From Actinopolymorpha alba DSM 45243 (lineage in GTDB: Bacteria > Actinomycetota > Actinomycetes > Propionibacteriales > Actinopolymorphaceae), in contig NZ_KB892707.1 in assembly GCF_000373925.1 (NCBI RefSeq), positions 434,001-498,000 of the forward strand: DNA of 64,000 nucleotides, given 5' to 3'. Below the pieces are notes generated by a model. That model was given only the letters and a program-made list of their open reading frames with translations, searched no databases and was not told where the DNA came from. The position numbers and the translations under genes are program-made. Shown here one piece after another: positions 45,161-53,048 of the stretch. Every line of letters starts with the position of its first letter. The stretch's first letter is position 1.

Positions 45161-46339
45161 TTAGAGCTGGTAGAGGCGGCGGGCGTTCTCAGCGCCGACC
45201 AGGACACCCATACGTTCGGCGTCGTTCGCGGTGAGAGCTCCGGAACGCCACCATTCGGTGAGCAGCGCGCCAAGCGCCTGCCGGAAAGCCGATGCGCCCG
45301 CCGCATAAAGCTCCGCCAGGCCGTACGCGTCACTTGAGTACAGCAGTTTCCCGAACGGCGCCAGTTCGCAGAACTCCGCCAGCACTGCGGTTGCCCGCGC
45401 CCCGACATGTGACAGCGTGAGCCCCACGTCGACATAAACGTTCGGATAAACGGCAGCCAGCCAGCCGGCCTCGCGATGGTACGGATAGCAATGAAGCAAG
45501 ACGATCGGCGTCCCGAGCGGTTCCGCCGCCTCGACGAGGCCCTGGAGCAAGGACGGGTTGACGCGGGCCAGGCGTAGGTCGCGGTCGCCGAAACCCGTGT
45601 GCAGTTGGAGAGGGAGTCCCAGATCGAGGCCGCACCACAGGATGAACCGCAACAGCACCGGATCGTCAAGGCGAGGTTGGCAGCGCTCGGGTTCCAGGGA
45701 TGGAGGGCCGAGCCAGCGGCGAGCGGCGACCGCTACCTCGGTGGGGGACGGGCGGACCGGCTCCACCGCGAATCCATGGCGATACGCGAGGATCGACTTC
45801 ACCGCGACCGCATCGCGGGTGGCCTCGCGAAGCGCCTCTGAATAGGCCGAGGCGAAATCGTCCGCGCGTACGCCAGACAACGCCAGCCGCTCGGCAACTG
45901 ATTCCAGGCGGACAACCTCGCGTACCTCCGCTGATGCCGCGACGCCCAGGTCTGACAGCGAGGCGAAGCCCGCGCCACCGATGCCTGTGTCGACGAGCAG
46001 ATGGGACAACCCAGCGGCCGCCAGCAGCCGTACGCGTACCTCATCGGGGCCAAGCTCCGCCCGGCGGGCGAGGTACTCCTCGAGCGGCGCACCCGGCGCG
46101 AGGCCGAGGATCGGCGCGCACCATCGGCGTACCGCGAACCCCAGCGGCGAATCCGCGTACGACACGCCGGACGGCGCCGGCCGGTCCGCCTCCGTAAGGA
46201 ACAGCTCGAACTCCGCACGCTCCAGCGAAGCCGCCACCACCGAGTGGCAGTGCCCGTCGACCAACGCAGCAGGGAGAGGTACGCCGCCGGTGTCCTGGGC
46301 AACGCCGGTTGGGCCGTCCGAGAAGGTCAATACGCCCAC
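45161..46339 (-). CDS. amidohydrolase family protein (FluG N-terminal-like)
   Basis: 392 residues, GTG start overlapping the end of the glutamine-synthetase-like gene by 13 bases. Metal ligands are LVDGHCHSVV near residue 30, LPLQLHTGFGDRDLRL, VLLHCYPYHREAGWLA and LLYSSDAYGLAELYAAG. This is the amidohydrolase-2 barrel. Together with the next gene it has the two halves of fungal FluG and of bacterial glutamyl-amide pathways, where one enzyme forms and the other cleaves a gamma-glutamyl amide. The true substrate is unknown. Confidence 0.85.
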   Translation of the reverse strand: MGVLTFSDGPTGVAQDTGGVPLPAALVDGHCHSVVAASLERAEFELFLTEADRPAPSGVSYADSPLGFAVRRWCAPILGLAPGAPLEEYLARRAELGPDEVRVRLLAAAGLSHLLVDTGIGGAGFASLSDLGVAASAEVREVVRLESVAERLALSGVRADDFASAYSEALREATRDAVAVKSILAYRHGFAVEPVRPSPTEVAVAARRWLGPPSLEPERCQPRLDDPVLLRFILWCGLDLGLPLQLHTGFGDRDLRLARVNPSLLQGLVEAAEPLGTPIVLLHCYPYHREAGWLAAVYPNVYVDVGLTLSHVGARATAVLAEFCELAPFGKLLYSSDAYGLAELYAAGASAFRQALGALLTEWWRSGALTANDAERMGVLVGAENARRLYQL

Positions 46340-47709
46340 CGTGTCGCGGCGGCGATCTCCGCCTCGGTCGAATGCGCGAAGATCTCGGCTTCGGCCCTAC
46401 GGACCGCAAGAAAGGCATGCAGAAGAGGCTCACCCATCGCGGCGCCGATCACCTCGTCAGCCGAAAGCCGCTCGACCGCCTCCGGGATGGAGCGGGGGAG
46501 GCGGGGCGGCCGCTCAGCTTCGGGAAGTGTGGACGGGTCGACCGTCACTTCAGGCGGCAGCGTGCGCCCGCGATCAAGGCCGGCAACGGCGACGGCCAGC
46601 ACAGATCCGACCACGAGGTATGGGTTGGCGCTTCCGTCGACGCACTTCAGTTCGACGTTGGCCGCGACGTGCTCCGAGCCCGCGGTCCCGGTCACCAACC
46701 GCAGTGCGGCTTCGCGGTTCTCCCGCCCCCAGCACTGGTAGGGCGCCGCCCATTGTTGGGGGACCAGTCGCAGGTAGCTGCCAGCGCTGGGTGCGGTGAT
46801 CGCACAGAGCGCGGGCAGCCGGTCGAGAACCTCCGCCAGCAAGGATTCCCCGGGCTCGGTCAGTCCGTAGACACCCGGTCCGCCGGTGAAGAGGTTCTGG
46901 CCGGCGGACCAGGCCGACAGGTGCAGGTGCGGTCCGTTGCCGGTGATGCCCGGTGTCACGACGGGCGCGAACGAGGCCCGGAAGCCGTAGTGTTCCGACA
47001 CCGCCCGGATCGTCTGGCGGACCAGGACGTGCCGGTCCGCCGCGCCCACGGGATCGGTCGGTGCCACTGAGAGTTCCAACTGGCCGGGCGCGTACTCAGG
47101 ATGGAACTGCTCGACGGGTACGCCCTGGGCGGCGAGGGACTCGAGTAGGTCGTGGATGTAGTCGGTCAGCTCGATCACCCGGGTCATGCCGTACGCCGGC
47201 CCGCTGCACGCCGGCGTCACGCCGTCTTCCTCCGTCTCGTGCCCGACGAACCACTCCACCTCGAACGCCATCTGGAACGACACACCGCGTTCGACCGCTG
47301 CCGCCGCCATCCGCCGGGCGAAGGAACGCTGGCAGGCCGGATAGACCTCGCCGTTCTGGGTTCGCCGGTCGACCGGTCCCCAGGCCCACCCCGGCTGGGC
47401 GTCCAGGGCGGTGACCTGGTCGAGGTCTGGATAAAGCCGCAGATCGCCGACTGGTCCGCCGATGTATGTGCTGGTCGTAATGGAGTCATCGACGGCATAG
47501 ACATCGAAAATGGGTGACATTCCGACGCCCCAGTCGGTGGCGTCGAGAAGTTTTCTGGTGGGCACCGTCTTGACCCGCGTGATGCCGGCATTGTCGACCC
47601 AGGTCAACGCGATGGCGGAGACGTGGCGGAGGGCGAGCTGCGAGGCGAGTTCCTTGGCGCGGGCGTGCCGGCGACCTCGAGGGTCGCCGATATCGAAGGC
47701 CGGGTCCAT
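46327..47709 (-). CDS. glutamine synthetase-like enzyme (gamma-glutamyl amide ligase)
   Basis: 460 residues from ATG 47709, 8 bases after GGAAGGA. GS fold motifs are GVSFQMAFEVEWFVGHE, QFHPEYAPGQLELSVAPTDP, GITGNGPHLHLSAW, QQWAAPYQCWGRENREAALR and VELKCVDGSANPYLVVGS. The metal-binding Glu residues and the substrate Arg are present. The Tyr adenylylation site of true GlnA is not seen. Its position before an amidohydrolase suggests ligation of glutamate to an amine. Divergent promoters with the ABC gene must lie in the 65-base gap. Confidence 0.85.
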   Translation of the reverse strand: MDPAFDIGDPRGRRHARAKELASQLALRHVSAIALTWVDNAGITRVKTVPTRKLLDATDWGVGMSPIFDVYAVDDSITTSTYIGGPVGDLRLYPDLDQVTALDAQPGWAWGPVDRRTQNGEVYPACQRSFARRMAAAAVERGVSFQMAFEVEWFVGHETEEDGVTPACSGPAYGMTRVIELTDYIHDLLESLAAQGVPVEQFHPEYAPGQLELSVAPTDPVGAADRHVLVRQTIRAVSEHYGFRASFAPVVTPGITGNGPHLHLSAWSAGQNLFTGGPGVYGLTEPGESLLAEVLDRLPALCAITAPSAGSYLRLVPQQWAAPYQCWGRENREAALRLVTGTAGSEHVAANVELKCVDGSANPYLVVGSVLAVAVAGLDRGRTLPPEVTVDPSTLPEAERPPRLPRSIPEAVERLSADEVIGAAMGEPLLHAFLAVRRAEAEIFAHSTEAEIAAATRWAY

Positions 47710-47774
47710 ACTCGGATCCTTCCCGTCGTTCACGTGCCGGGCAAGCCACACACGGGTCTGATAGAAAGCCGGAT

Positions 47775-48737
47775 GTGCGGCTGATCGACATTTACGCGCG
47801 GTATCACCGCGGCGGTCTGTGGGTGCTCCGCGGCGTTGATGTCGAGTTGCGGCCCGGTGAAACGGTCGTGATCACCGGACGTAACGGGGCCGGGAAGTCG
47901 ACTCTTCTCCGGGTCGCGGCCGGACTCCTGCGCGCCGGTCGCGGGCAGGTCCGGGATCGTCCCGCGGTGGTGGGCTGGCTGCCGGAGCGATTCCCGGCCG
48001 GACAGCCGTTCGACGTCCGCGACTACCTCCAGGCGATGGCCCGGGTCCAGGGACTGACCGAGGCGGTGGCGGAGGCGCGGATCATGGCGTTCGCCGCACG
48101 CCTCCATCTCGCGCCGTTCCTCCGTACCCCACTTCGCTCCCTGTCCCAGGGCACCCAGCGCAAGGTCGCCTTGACACAGGCCCTCCTGCCGCGTCCCGGC
48201 CTGCTGATCATGGACGAGCCGTGGGAAGGTCTGGACGCCCCGAGCCAGGCGGAGATCCCCGCGCTCGTCGCCGAGCAGGTCGCATCCGGAGGTATCTGCC
48301 TCATTACCGACCACCGCGGTCGGTCGGGTGATCTGGGTTCGGTACGCCGGCTCGGTGTCGAGGAGGGGCAGGTGAACGAGCGGCTCGGCGAGCGAGTGAG
48401 CGGAGTGGTCGGCGAGGAACGAGCCGCCCGCGAAGCGAACGAGGAGCCGAACGCGACCACAAGCTTCGAGCGGCTCGGCGAGCGAGTGAGCGGAGTGGTC
48501 GGCGAGGAACGAGCCGCTCGCGAAGCGAACGAGGAGCCGAACGCGACCATAAGCACCGACATGCCGGCCAGCAGTGGCCCGGCCGTAGGTGTGGCGCCCG
48601 TCAAGGGCGGCGTGACCACAACGCCGCCGGGCCGGCACGTCATCGAGGTCGTGGTCCAGGCGTCTGACTCGCCCAGCGTGGTCGCGTCGCTGCGCGCGGC
48701 GGGGTACGACGTACGCGCGGTGCGAGGTGAGTCATGA
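47775..48737 (+). CDS. ABC transporter ATP-binding protein with inserted tandem repeat
   Basis: 320 residues with a GTG start. The ATPase domain occupies residues 1-195: Walker A TGRNGAGKST near 35, signature LSQGTQRKVALTQALL, Walker B LLIMDEPWEGLD, switch His in LITDHRG. After GVEEGQVNERL come two copies of a 30-residue charged repeat (48377-48556), then a tail with VIEVVVQASDSPSVVASLRA that resembles a ligand or dimer domain. It is coupled by ATGA to the membrane partner. An export system of unknown cargo. Confidence 0.82.
   Translation: MRLIDIYARYHRGGLWVLRGVDVELRPGETVVITGRNGAGKSTLLRVAAGLLRAGRGQVRDRPAVVGWLPERFPAGQPFDVRDYLQAMARVQGLTEAVAEARIMAFAARLHLAPFLRTPLRSLSQGTQRKVALTQALLPRPGLLIMDEPWEGLDAPSQAEIPALVAEQVASGGICLITDHRGRSGDLGSVRRLGVEEGQVNERLGERVSGVVGEERAAREANEEPNATTSFERLGERVSGVVGEERAAREANEEPNATISTDMPASSGPAVGVAPVKGGVTTTPPGRHVIEVVVQASDSPSVVASLRAAGYDVRAVRGES
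48377..48556 (+). repeat. two 90-bp tandem repeats inside the ABC ATPase gene
   Basis: Units of 90 bp (30 codons) encode ERLGERVSGVVGEERAAREA and NEEPNAT. They differ at only a few bases. Each unit holds GCGGCTCG and CGAGCCGC as an inverted pair. The in-frame insertion lies between the ATPase domain and the tail. Confidence 0.9.
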
Positions 48738-49420
48738 CCCGCACCCTCGCGCTGGCCCGGATGCGGCTGTTGGCCTACGTCCGGAGCCAGCGCGCCTGGA
48801 TGCCTCTCCTCGCCACGCTGGCGCTCATCCTGGGCGCGCACGCGGGCGGTCGAGCGGTCCCCAACCAGGCGTACGCCTTTTCGGCCACGCTGCTCTTCGC
48901 GGTGTTCGGCTGGCAGACCAAACTCCTCCTCGACACCGAACCCGACGAGCAGAGGATGCTGGCCAGGCTCGCGGTGGGTTCGGGCCGGCGAGAACTCCTT
49001 GCCGGTCTGCTGGCCGCGGGCGCGGCGACGGTGCCGGCGATCCTGGCGGCCATTCTCATCCCGCTGGCCATCGGCGCGCTGCAGGTGCGCGGGCCGCTGG
49101 CGCCCTGGCTCGCGTTCGGTCTCTGGATCCACCTGCTGTCCGCCGGCTGCGCCGTGGGTGTCGGTGCTCTGGCGAGCCGAGTGGTGGTGCGGCCCGCCGG
49201 TTGGGCCGCGATGATCCTGGTCGCGGCTCCGGTGGCCGTGCTGGTGTTCGGCTCACGTGAGGCAGCGGTACCGCGGTGGCTCGTGCCCCAGCTCTTCGCG
49301 GCGGCCCACATCGAACGCCCAGGTGAGCTCGCCGCGATCGGCCTGGTGACCGCGCATGCCGCCGCGTGGATCGTGGTGCTCCTGGCCGGATATGCGGCCC
49401 TGCGGCGCGGCCGCACATGA
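48734..49420 (+). CDS. ABC transporter membrane protein
   Basis: 228 residues, ATGA overlap with the ATPase. Six hydrophobic helices are predicted by eye (for example WMPLLATLALILGAHAGG, AATVPAILAAILIPLAIGAL, WAAMILVAAPVAVLVFG and VTAHAAAWIVVLLAGYAAL). It is of ABC-2 exporter size. The substrate is unknown. Its end is 20 bases before pyk. Confidence 0.8.
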   Translation: MTRTLALARMRLLAYVRSQRAWMPLLATLALILGAHAGGRAVPNQAYAFSATLLFAVFGWQTKLLLDTEPDEQRMLARLAVGSGRRELLAGLLAAGAATVPAILAAILIPLAIGALQVRGPLAPWLAFGLWIHLLSAGCAVGVGALASRVVVRPAGWAAMILVAAPVAVLVFGSREAAVPRWLVPQLFAAAHIERPGELAAIGLVTAHAAAWIVVLLAGYAALRRGRT

Positions 49421-49440
49421 CGCAGGCATAGGCTCAGCAC

Positions 49441-50883
49441 GTGCGCCGTGCAAAGATTGTCTGCACCTTTGGTCCAGCCACCTCCACACCCGACCGGATC
49501 CGCGAACTCGTGGCCGCCGGGCTCGACGTCGCCAGGCTCAACCTGAGCCACGGCAGCCACGCCGAGCACGAGCGGATCTACCACCTGATCCGGGAGATCT
49601 CCGAGGAGTCGGGTCGGGGGGTTGGAGTTCTCGTCGACCTGCAGGGGCCCAAGATCCGGCTCGGCAAGTTCGCCGACGGGTCAGCCACCCTCGTGCCGGG
49701 GGAGCGCTTCACCATCACCATCACGGAATCCCCTGGTGATGCGATGCGTGCCTCCACGACTTACGAAGGGCTGCCCCGCGACGTCGCGCCTGGCGACCGC
49801 ATTCTCGTCGACGACGGGCGTCTCGTGCTCGACGTCGAGGACGTCACCGAGACTGACGTGGTTACCCGGGTGGTCGTCGGTGGCCGGGTGTCGGACCACA
49901 AGGGACTCAACCTGCCCGGTGTCGGTCTTTCCGTGCCCGCGCTGTCTGAGAAAGACCTCGACGACCTGCGCTGGGGTCTGCACCTGCGGGCCGACATGAT
50001 CGCGCTGTCGTTCGTCCGTAACGCCCGCGACGTCGAGGACGTACGCCGGGTGATGGCGGAAGAGAAGGTCCGGCTCCCTGTCATCGCGAAGATCGAGAAG
50101 CCACAGGCCGTCCAGAACCTCGACGAGATCATCGACGCGTTCGACGGCTTCATGGTGGCCCGCGGTGACCTTGGGGTCGAGATGCCGCTGGAAGAGGTGC
50201 CGCTGGTCCAGAAGCGGATCGTCGAGTTGTCTCGCACCAACGCCAAGCCGGTGATCGTGGCCACCCAGATGCTTGAATCGATGATCAGCGCGCCGCGTCC
50301 GACCCGGGCCGAGGCGTCTGACGTGGCGAACGCCGTCCTCGACGGCACCGACGCGGTGATGCTGTCAGGCGAGACCAGCGTCGGGGCGTACCCCGTCGAG
50401 GCGGTACGCACCATGGCCCGCATCGTCGAGACCACCGAGGAGCACGGCCTGGAGCGGATGGCCGGCATCGAGTGGGAGCCCCGCACCAAGGGTGGCGTCA
50501 TCGCCAAGGCCGCCGCGGAGGTGGCCGAGCGGCTGGGTGCGAAGTTCCTGGTCGCCTTCACACAGTCCGGTGACACCGCCCGGCGGCTGGCGAGGTACCG
50601 CTCGCGGGTGCCGTTGCTCGCGTTCACGCCGGTCGAGGAGGTCCGGCACCAGTTGGCGCTGACCTGGGGTGTGGAGACGTTCCTCGTCCCGACCGTCTCG
50701 CACACTGACGAGATGGTGAAGCAGGTCGACCGGGCGCTGTTGGCCGTCGGTCGGTGCCGGCGCGGCGACACAGTGGTGATCGTGGCGGGCAGCCCGCCGA
50801 GCATCCCGGGTTCGACGAACGCGCTGCGGGTACACCGGATCGGCGACGCGGTGGCCGAGGCCGCACCGGCGTACCGCGTCTGA
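49441..50883 (+). CDS. pyk: pyruvate kinase
   Basis: 480 residues with a GTG start. It converts phosphoenolpyruvate and ADP to pyruvate and ATP. Motifs seen are KIVCTFGPATSTPDRIREL, ARLNLSHGSHAEH, the catalytic lysine in [56 protein letters not shown] and SGETSVGAYPVEAV. The C-terminal allosteric domain is complete. It is the next conserved gene after gltD in relatives, here after the inserted segment. Confidence 0.97.
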   Translation: MRRAKIVCTFGPATSTPDRIRELVAAGLDVARLNLSHGSHAEHERIYHLIREISEESGRGVGVLVDLQGPKIRLGKFADGSATLVPGERFTITITESPGDAMRASTTYEGLPRDVAPGDRILVDDGRLVLDVEDVTETDVVTRVVVGGRVSDHKGLNLPGVGLSVPALSEKDLDDLRWGLHLRADMIALSFVRNARDVEDVRRVMAEEKVRLPVIAKIEKPQAVQNLDEIIDAFDGFMVARGDLGVEMPLEEVPLVQKRIVELSRTNAKPVIVATQMLESMISAPRPTRAEASDVANAVLDGTDAVMLSGETSVGAYPVEAVRTMARIVETTEEHGLERMAGIEWEPRTKGGVIAKAAAEVAERLGAKFLVAFTQSGDTARRLARYRSRVPLLAFTPVEEVRHQLALTWGVETFLVPTVSHTDEMVKQVDRALLAVGRCRRGDTVVIVAGSPPSIPGSTNALRVHRIGDAVAEAAPAYRV

Positions 50884-50893
50884 CGAGCTGTAC

Positions 50894-50929
50894 GTCGGGC
50901 CGGGCGGGCGAGGGTCCGTCCGGCCCGAC
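50894..50929 (+). terminator. terminator hairpin after pyk
   Basis: GTCGGGCCGGGCGG pairs with CGTCCGGCCCGAC across a short loop, 11 bases after the pyk stop. Confidence 0.7.
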
Positions 50930-50963
50930 GCCGTCCCGGCTACTGGGCGGCGGCGCCGACCGG

Positions 50964-51725
50964 TCAGTACTTCGGCCCCACGTGGACGTCGAGTGCGGCG
51001 ACGGCGGCCTTCTGGGCCACGGAGATCTGGCGCGGGTTGGCCTGGCGCCAGGCGATGTGGAGCTGGTCGAGCGTCTCCGTGCAGAGGCGAAGGATGTCGG
51101 CCGACGCATTGGTGAAGAAGTAGCGTGGATATTCGTATCTCTTGGGAATTCCGGCCACGGTGCGGACGGTCCAGTTGGTGATCCGGCAACCGTCGGAATG
51201 AAAGAGCCCGCGCAGGAATCGGCCGGGATATTGCTCGACAATTTCGCGCTGCCACGGCTCAAGCACTATTGACCGGGTGTGTTTCATTCCGGGCCCATGC
51301 TGGGGAAACAAACACGGCCAGTGCTTCCAGAAGTTCGTGACCGCGGTGCAGCCGGTCTGCGGTACGAAGAAGACCTTGCTGTCGGGGTGGACGGAACTTA
51401 TCGCGTCCGCGACTTCTCGCTGAAGACCCGGATAACGGTCATCGCAGAAGATTCGCAGGGAGAACACGTCCTTACGAAGGCGGCCCAGGCAGCCGTCACC
51501 GAGATACAGGCCAAGCAGATGCGAGTAGGCGGACCGATCTGGGTCCCGCGCGGGCAGGCTGCAACGCGGACAGTCATGCGTGCGGGCAGCGAGCGCCCGC
51601 GCGGGATCATCTCGCCATTCCCGCAGGGTGTACCTACTGATTCCGAGCCGATGACTCGCGGCGTTGAGGCTTACGCCCGTAGCGAGCAGAGCCAGGGCGC
51701 GTTCGCGGGCGGCTCGGTCATACAT
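50964..51725 (-). CDS. helix-turn-helix protein with LAGLIDADG-like endonuclease domain
   Basis: 253 residues from ATG 51725. The head YDRAARERALALLATGVSL, NAASHRLGISRYTLREW is a helix-turn-helix. HDCPRCSLP may bind zinc. The rest has two LAGLIDADG-type motifs, YSHLLGLYLGDGCL and FLRGLFHSDGCRI. Such free-standing proteins are common in actinomycetes and derive from homing endonucleases. Activity is unproven. It begins 49 bases downstream of the tRNA gene on the same strand, and the longer open frame to 52568 is read-through. Confidence 0.8.
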   Translation of the reverse strand: MYDRAARERALALLATGVSLNAASHRLGISRYTLREWRDDPARALAARTHDCPRCSLPARDPDRSAYSHLLGLYLGDGCLGRLRKDVFSLRIFCDDRYPGLQREVADAISSVHPDSKVFFVPQTGCTAVTNFWKHWPCLFPQHGPGMKHTRSIVLEPWQREIVEQYPGRFLRGLFHSDGCRITNWTVRTVAGIPKRYEYPRYFFTNASADILRLCTETLDQLHIAWRQANPRQISVAQKAAVAALDVHVGPKY

Positions 51726-51773
51726 GGGGGTGACTCTGCCGGTGACCACCGACAACCCGCATCGAGAGAGAAA

Positions 51774-51850
51774 TGGTGCCCCGGGTGGGATTCGAACCCA
51801 CACTGGACGGTGTTTGAGACCGCTCGCTCTGCCGGTTGGCGTACCGGGGC
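51774..51850 (-). tRNA. tRNA with anticodon CAA (Leu codon UUG), short variable loop
   Basis: Read on the minus strand it is 77 bases with encoded CCA. The acceptor stem is GCCCCGG/CCGGGGC, the D stem CGC/GCG, the anticodon stem GCGGT/ACCGT with loop CTCAAAC, the variable loop CCAGT, and the T arm GTGGG-TTCGAAT-CCCAC. The discriminator base is A. The anticodon CAA would read UUG. Leucine tRNAs normally have a long variable arm, which is absent here, so the amino acid is uncertain. Confidence 0.85.
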
Positions 51851-51965
51851 CCGACGTAACTTTACCGGGTGCTACCGACATGTCTGCACCGGCCGGTCGC
51901 GGGTACGCTGGCGGCGCTCGTACACAGCTGTGCGAAGCTTCCGGATCTGGCAGGAGGACTGCTTC

Positions 51966-52607
51966 GTGACCATCCCGACCGAGCGCGAGCCACGCCGGGT
52001 GATCGTGGCCGAGGACGAGGCCCTCATCCGACTTGATCTCGCCGAGATGCTGCGCGAGGAGGGGTACGACGTTGTCGGGCAGGCCGCCGACGGCGAGACC
52101 GCACTCGAACTCGCCCGCGGGCTCGACCCCGACCTCGCGATCCTCGACGTCAAGATGCCCAAGCTCGACGGGATCAGTGTCGCCGAGCGGATCGGCGACG
52201 AGGGGATCTGCCCGGTCATCATTCTCACCGCCTTCAGCCAGCGTGAGCTGGTCAACCGGGCCAGCGCCGCGGGGGCGATGGCCTACCTCGTCAAGCCGTT
52301 CACCAAGGCCGACCTCGTGCCGGCGATCGAGATCGCGGTCTCGAGGTTCACCGAACGCACCCAGCTGGAGCAGGAGGTCGCCGGGCTGACCGAACGCCTG
52401 GAGACCCGGAAGCTGGTCGAGCGGGCGAAGTCGATCCTGCAGCAGAAGTTCGGTCTGAGTGAGCCCGACGCGTTCCGTTGGATCCAGAAGACGGCGATGG
52501 ACAAGCGCGTTCCCATGCGTCGGGTGGCGCAACTCGTCGTTGACGAGGGTGACGATGTGGCCACGCAAAGTGGTGATGCGGGGAGCTCTGCCTCGACTCA
52601 GGGGTGA
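51966..52607 (+). CDS. pdtaR: ANTAR-domain response regulator
   Basis: 213 residues, GTG start 8 bases after AGGAGG. The receiver domain has VIVAEDEALIRLDLAEML, phospho-Asp in LAILDVKMPKLDG, and KPF at the end. The ANTAR domain follows: TRKLVERAKSILQQKFGLSE, DAFRWIQKTAMDKR. This is the PdtaR (Rv1626) type, which binds RNA hairpins and controls antitermination or translation after phosphorylation by a PdtaS kinase that is not in the window. The position between pyk and polA is conserved. Confidence 0.93.
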   Translation: MTIPTEREPRRVIVAEDEALIRLDLAEMLREEGYDVVGQAADGETALELARGLDPDLAILDVKMPKLDGISVAERIGDEGICPVIILTAFSQRELVNRASAAGAMAYLVKPFTKADLVPAIEIAVSRFTERTQLEQEVAGLTERLETRKLVERAKSILQQKFGLSEPDAFRWIQKTAMDKRVPMRRVAQLVVDEGDDVATQSGDAGSSASTQG

Positions 52608-53048
52608 TTTTCCCCAGATTTCGGGCCTCCAGAGTTACGAGACGGTAAGAGCGTCCCGTGGTCAGTTCACCCACGTGCCCACATGCGGTTAGTCTCTCCA
52701 CACCTCGCAGACGTACGCGCCCGGAGAAATCCGGCTGGATGTGGAAGTGACAGGAGGACTTGTGGTCGGCGGTCCGGCCTTGGCGTGGGTGTGGGCACGA
52801 GGCCACACCGAGGAGCACGCCGCATCCACCCGGTGGGTCGAGCACGTGAGTTGTCTGCGAGTTGACCGACCATTTGAGAGGATCTGTGGCTACTCGTGCC
52901 GTCTTCTGGCGTCCGAGTAGCGTGCGGCACCGGCGGACACGACCTCGAGGTGGGGTGGGTCCAGGTGGGCGAAGCCCGCGTGGGGCCGAAACCACACAGG
53001 CGTGGCTGCCGCAACACCATGACGCGTGGTTTGGCAATGGAGGTATCG
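52608..53048. other. long leader before livK
   Basis: 441 bases without a supported gene. GCTACTCG at 52889-52896 and CGAGTAGC at 52914-52921 form a hairpin with a 17-base loop. TTGACC at 52862 could be a -35 box. Several short open frames lack ribosome sites. Because PdtaR-type regulators bind paired hairpins, leader control of the liv genes is possible, but no ANTAR motif is recognised. Confidence 0.4.
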
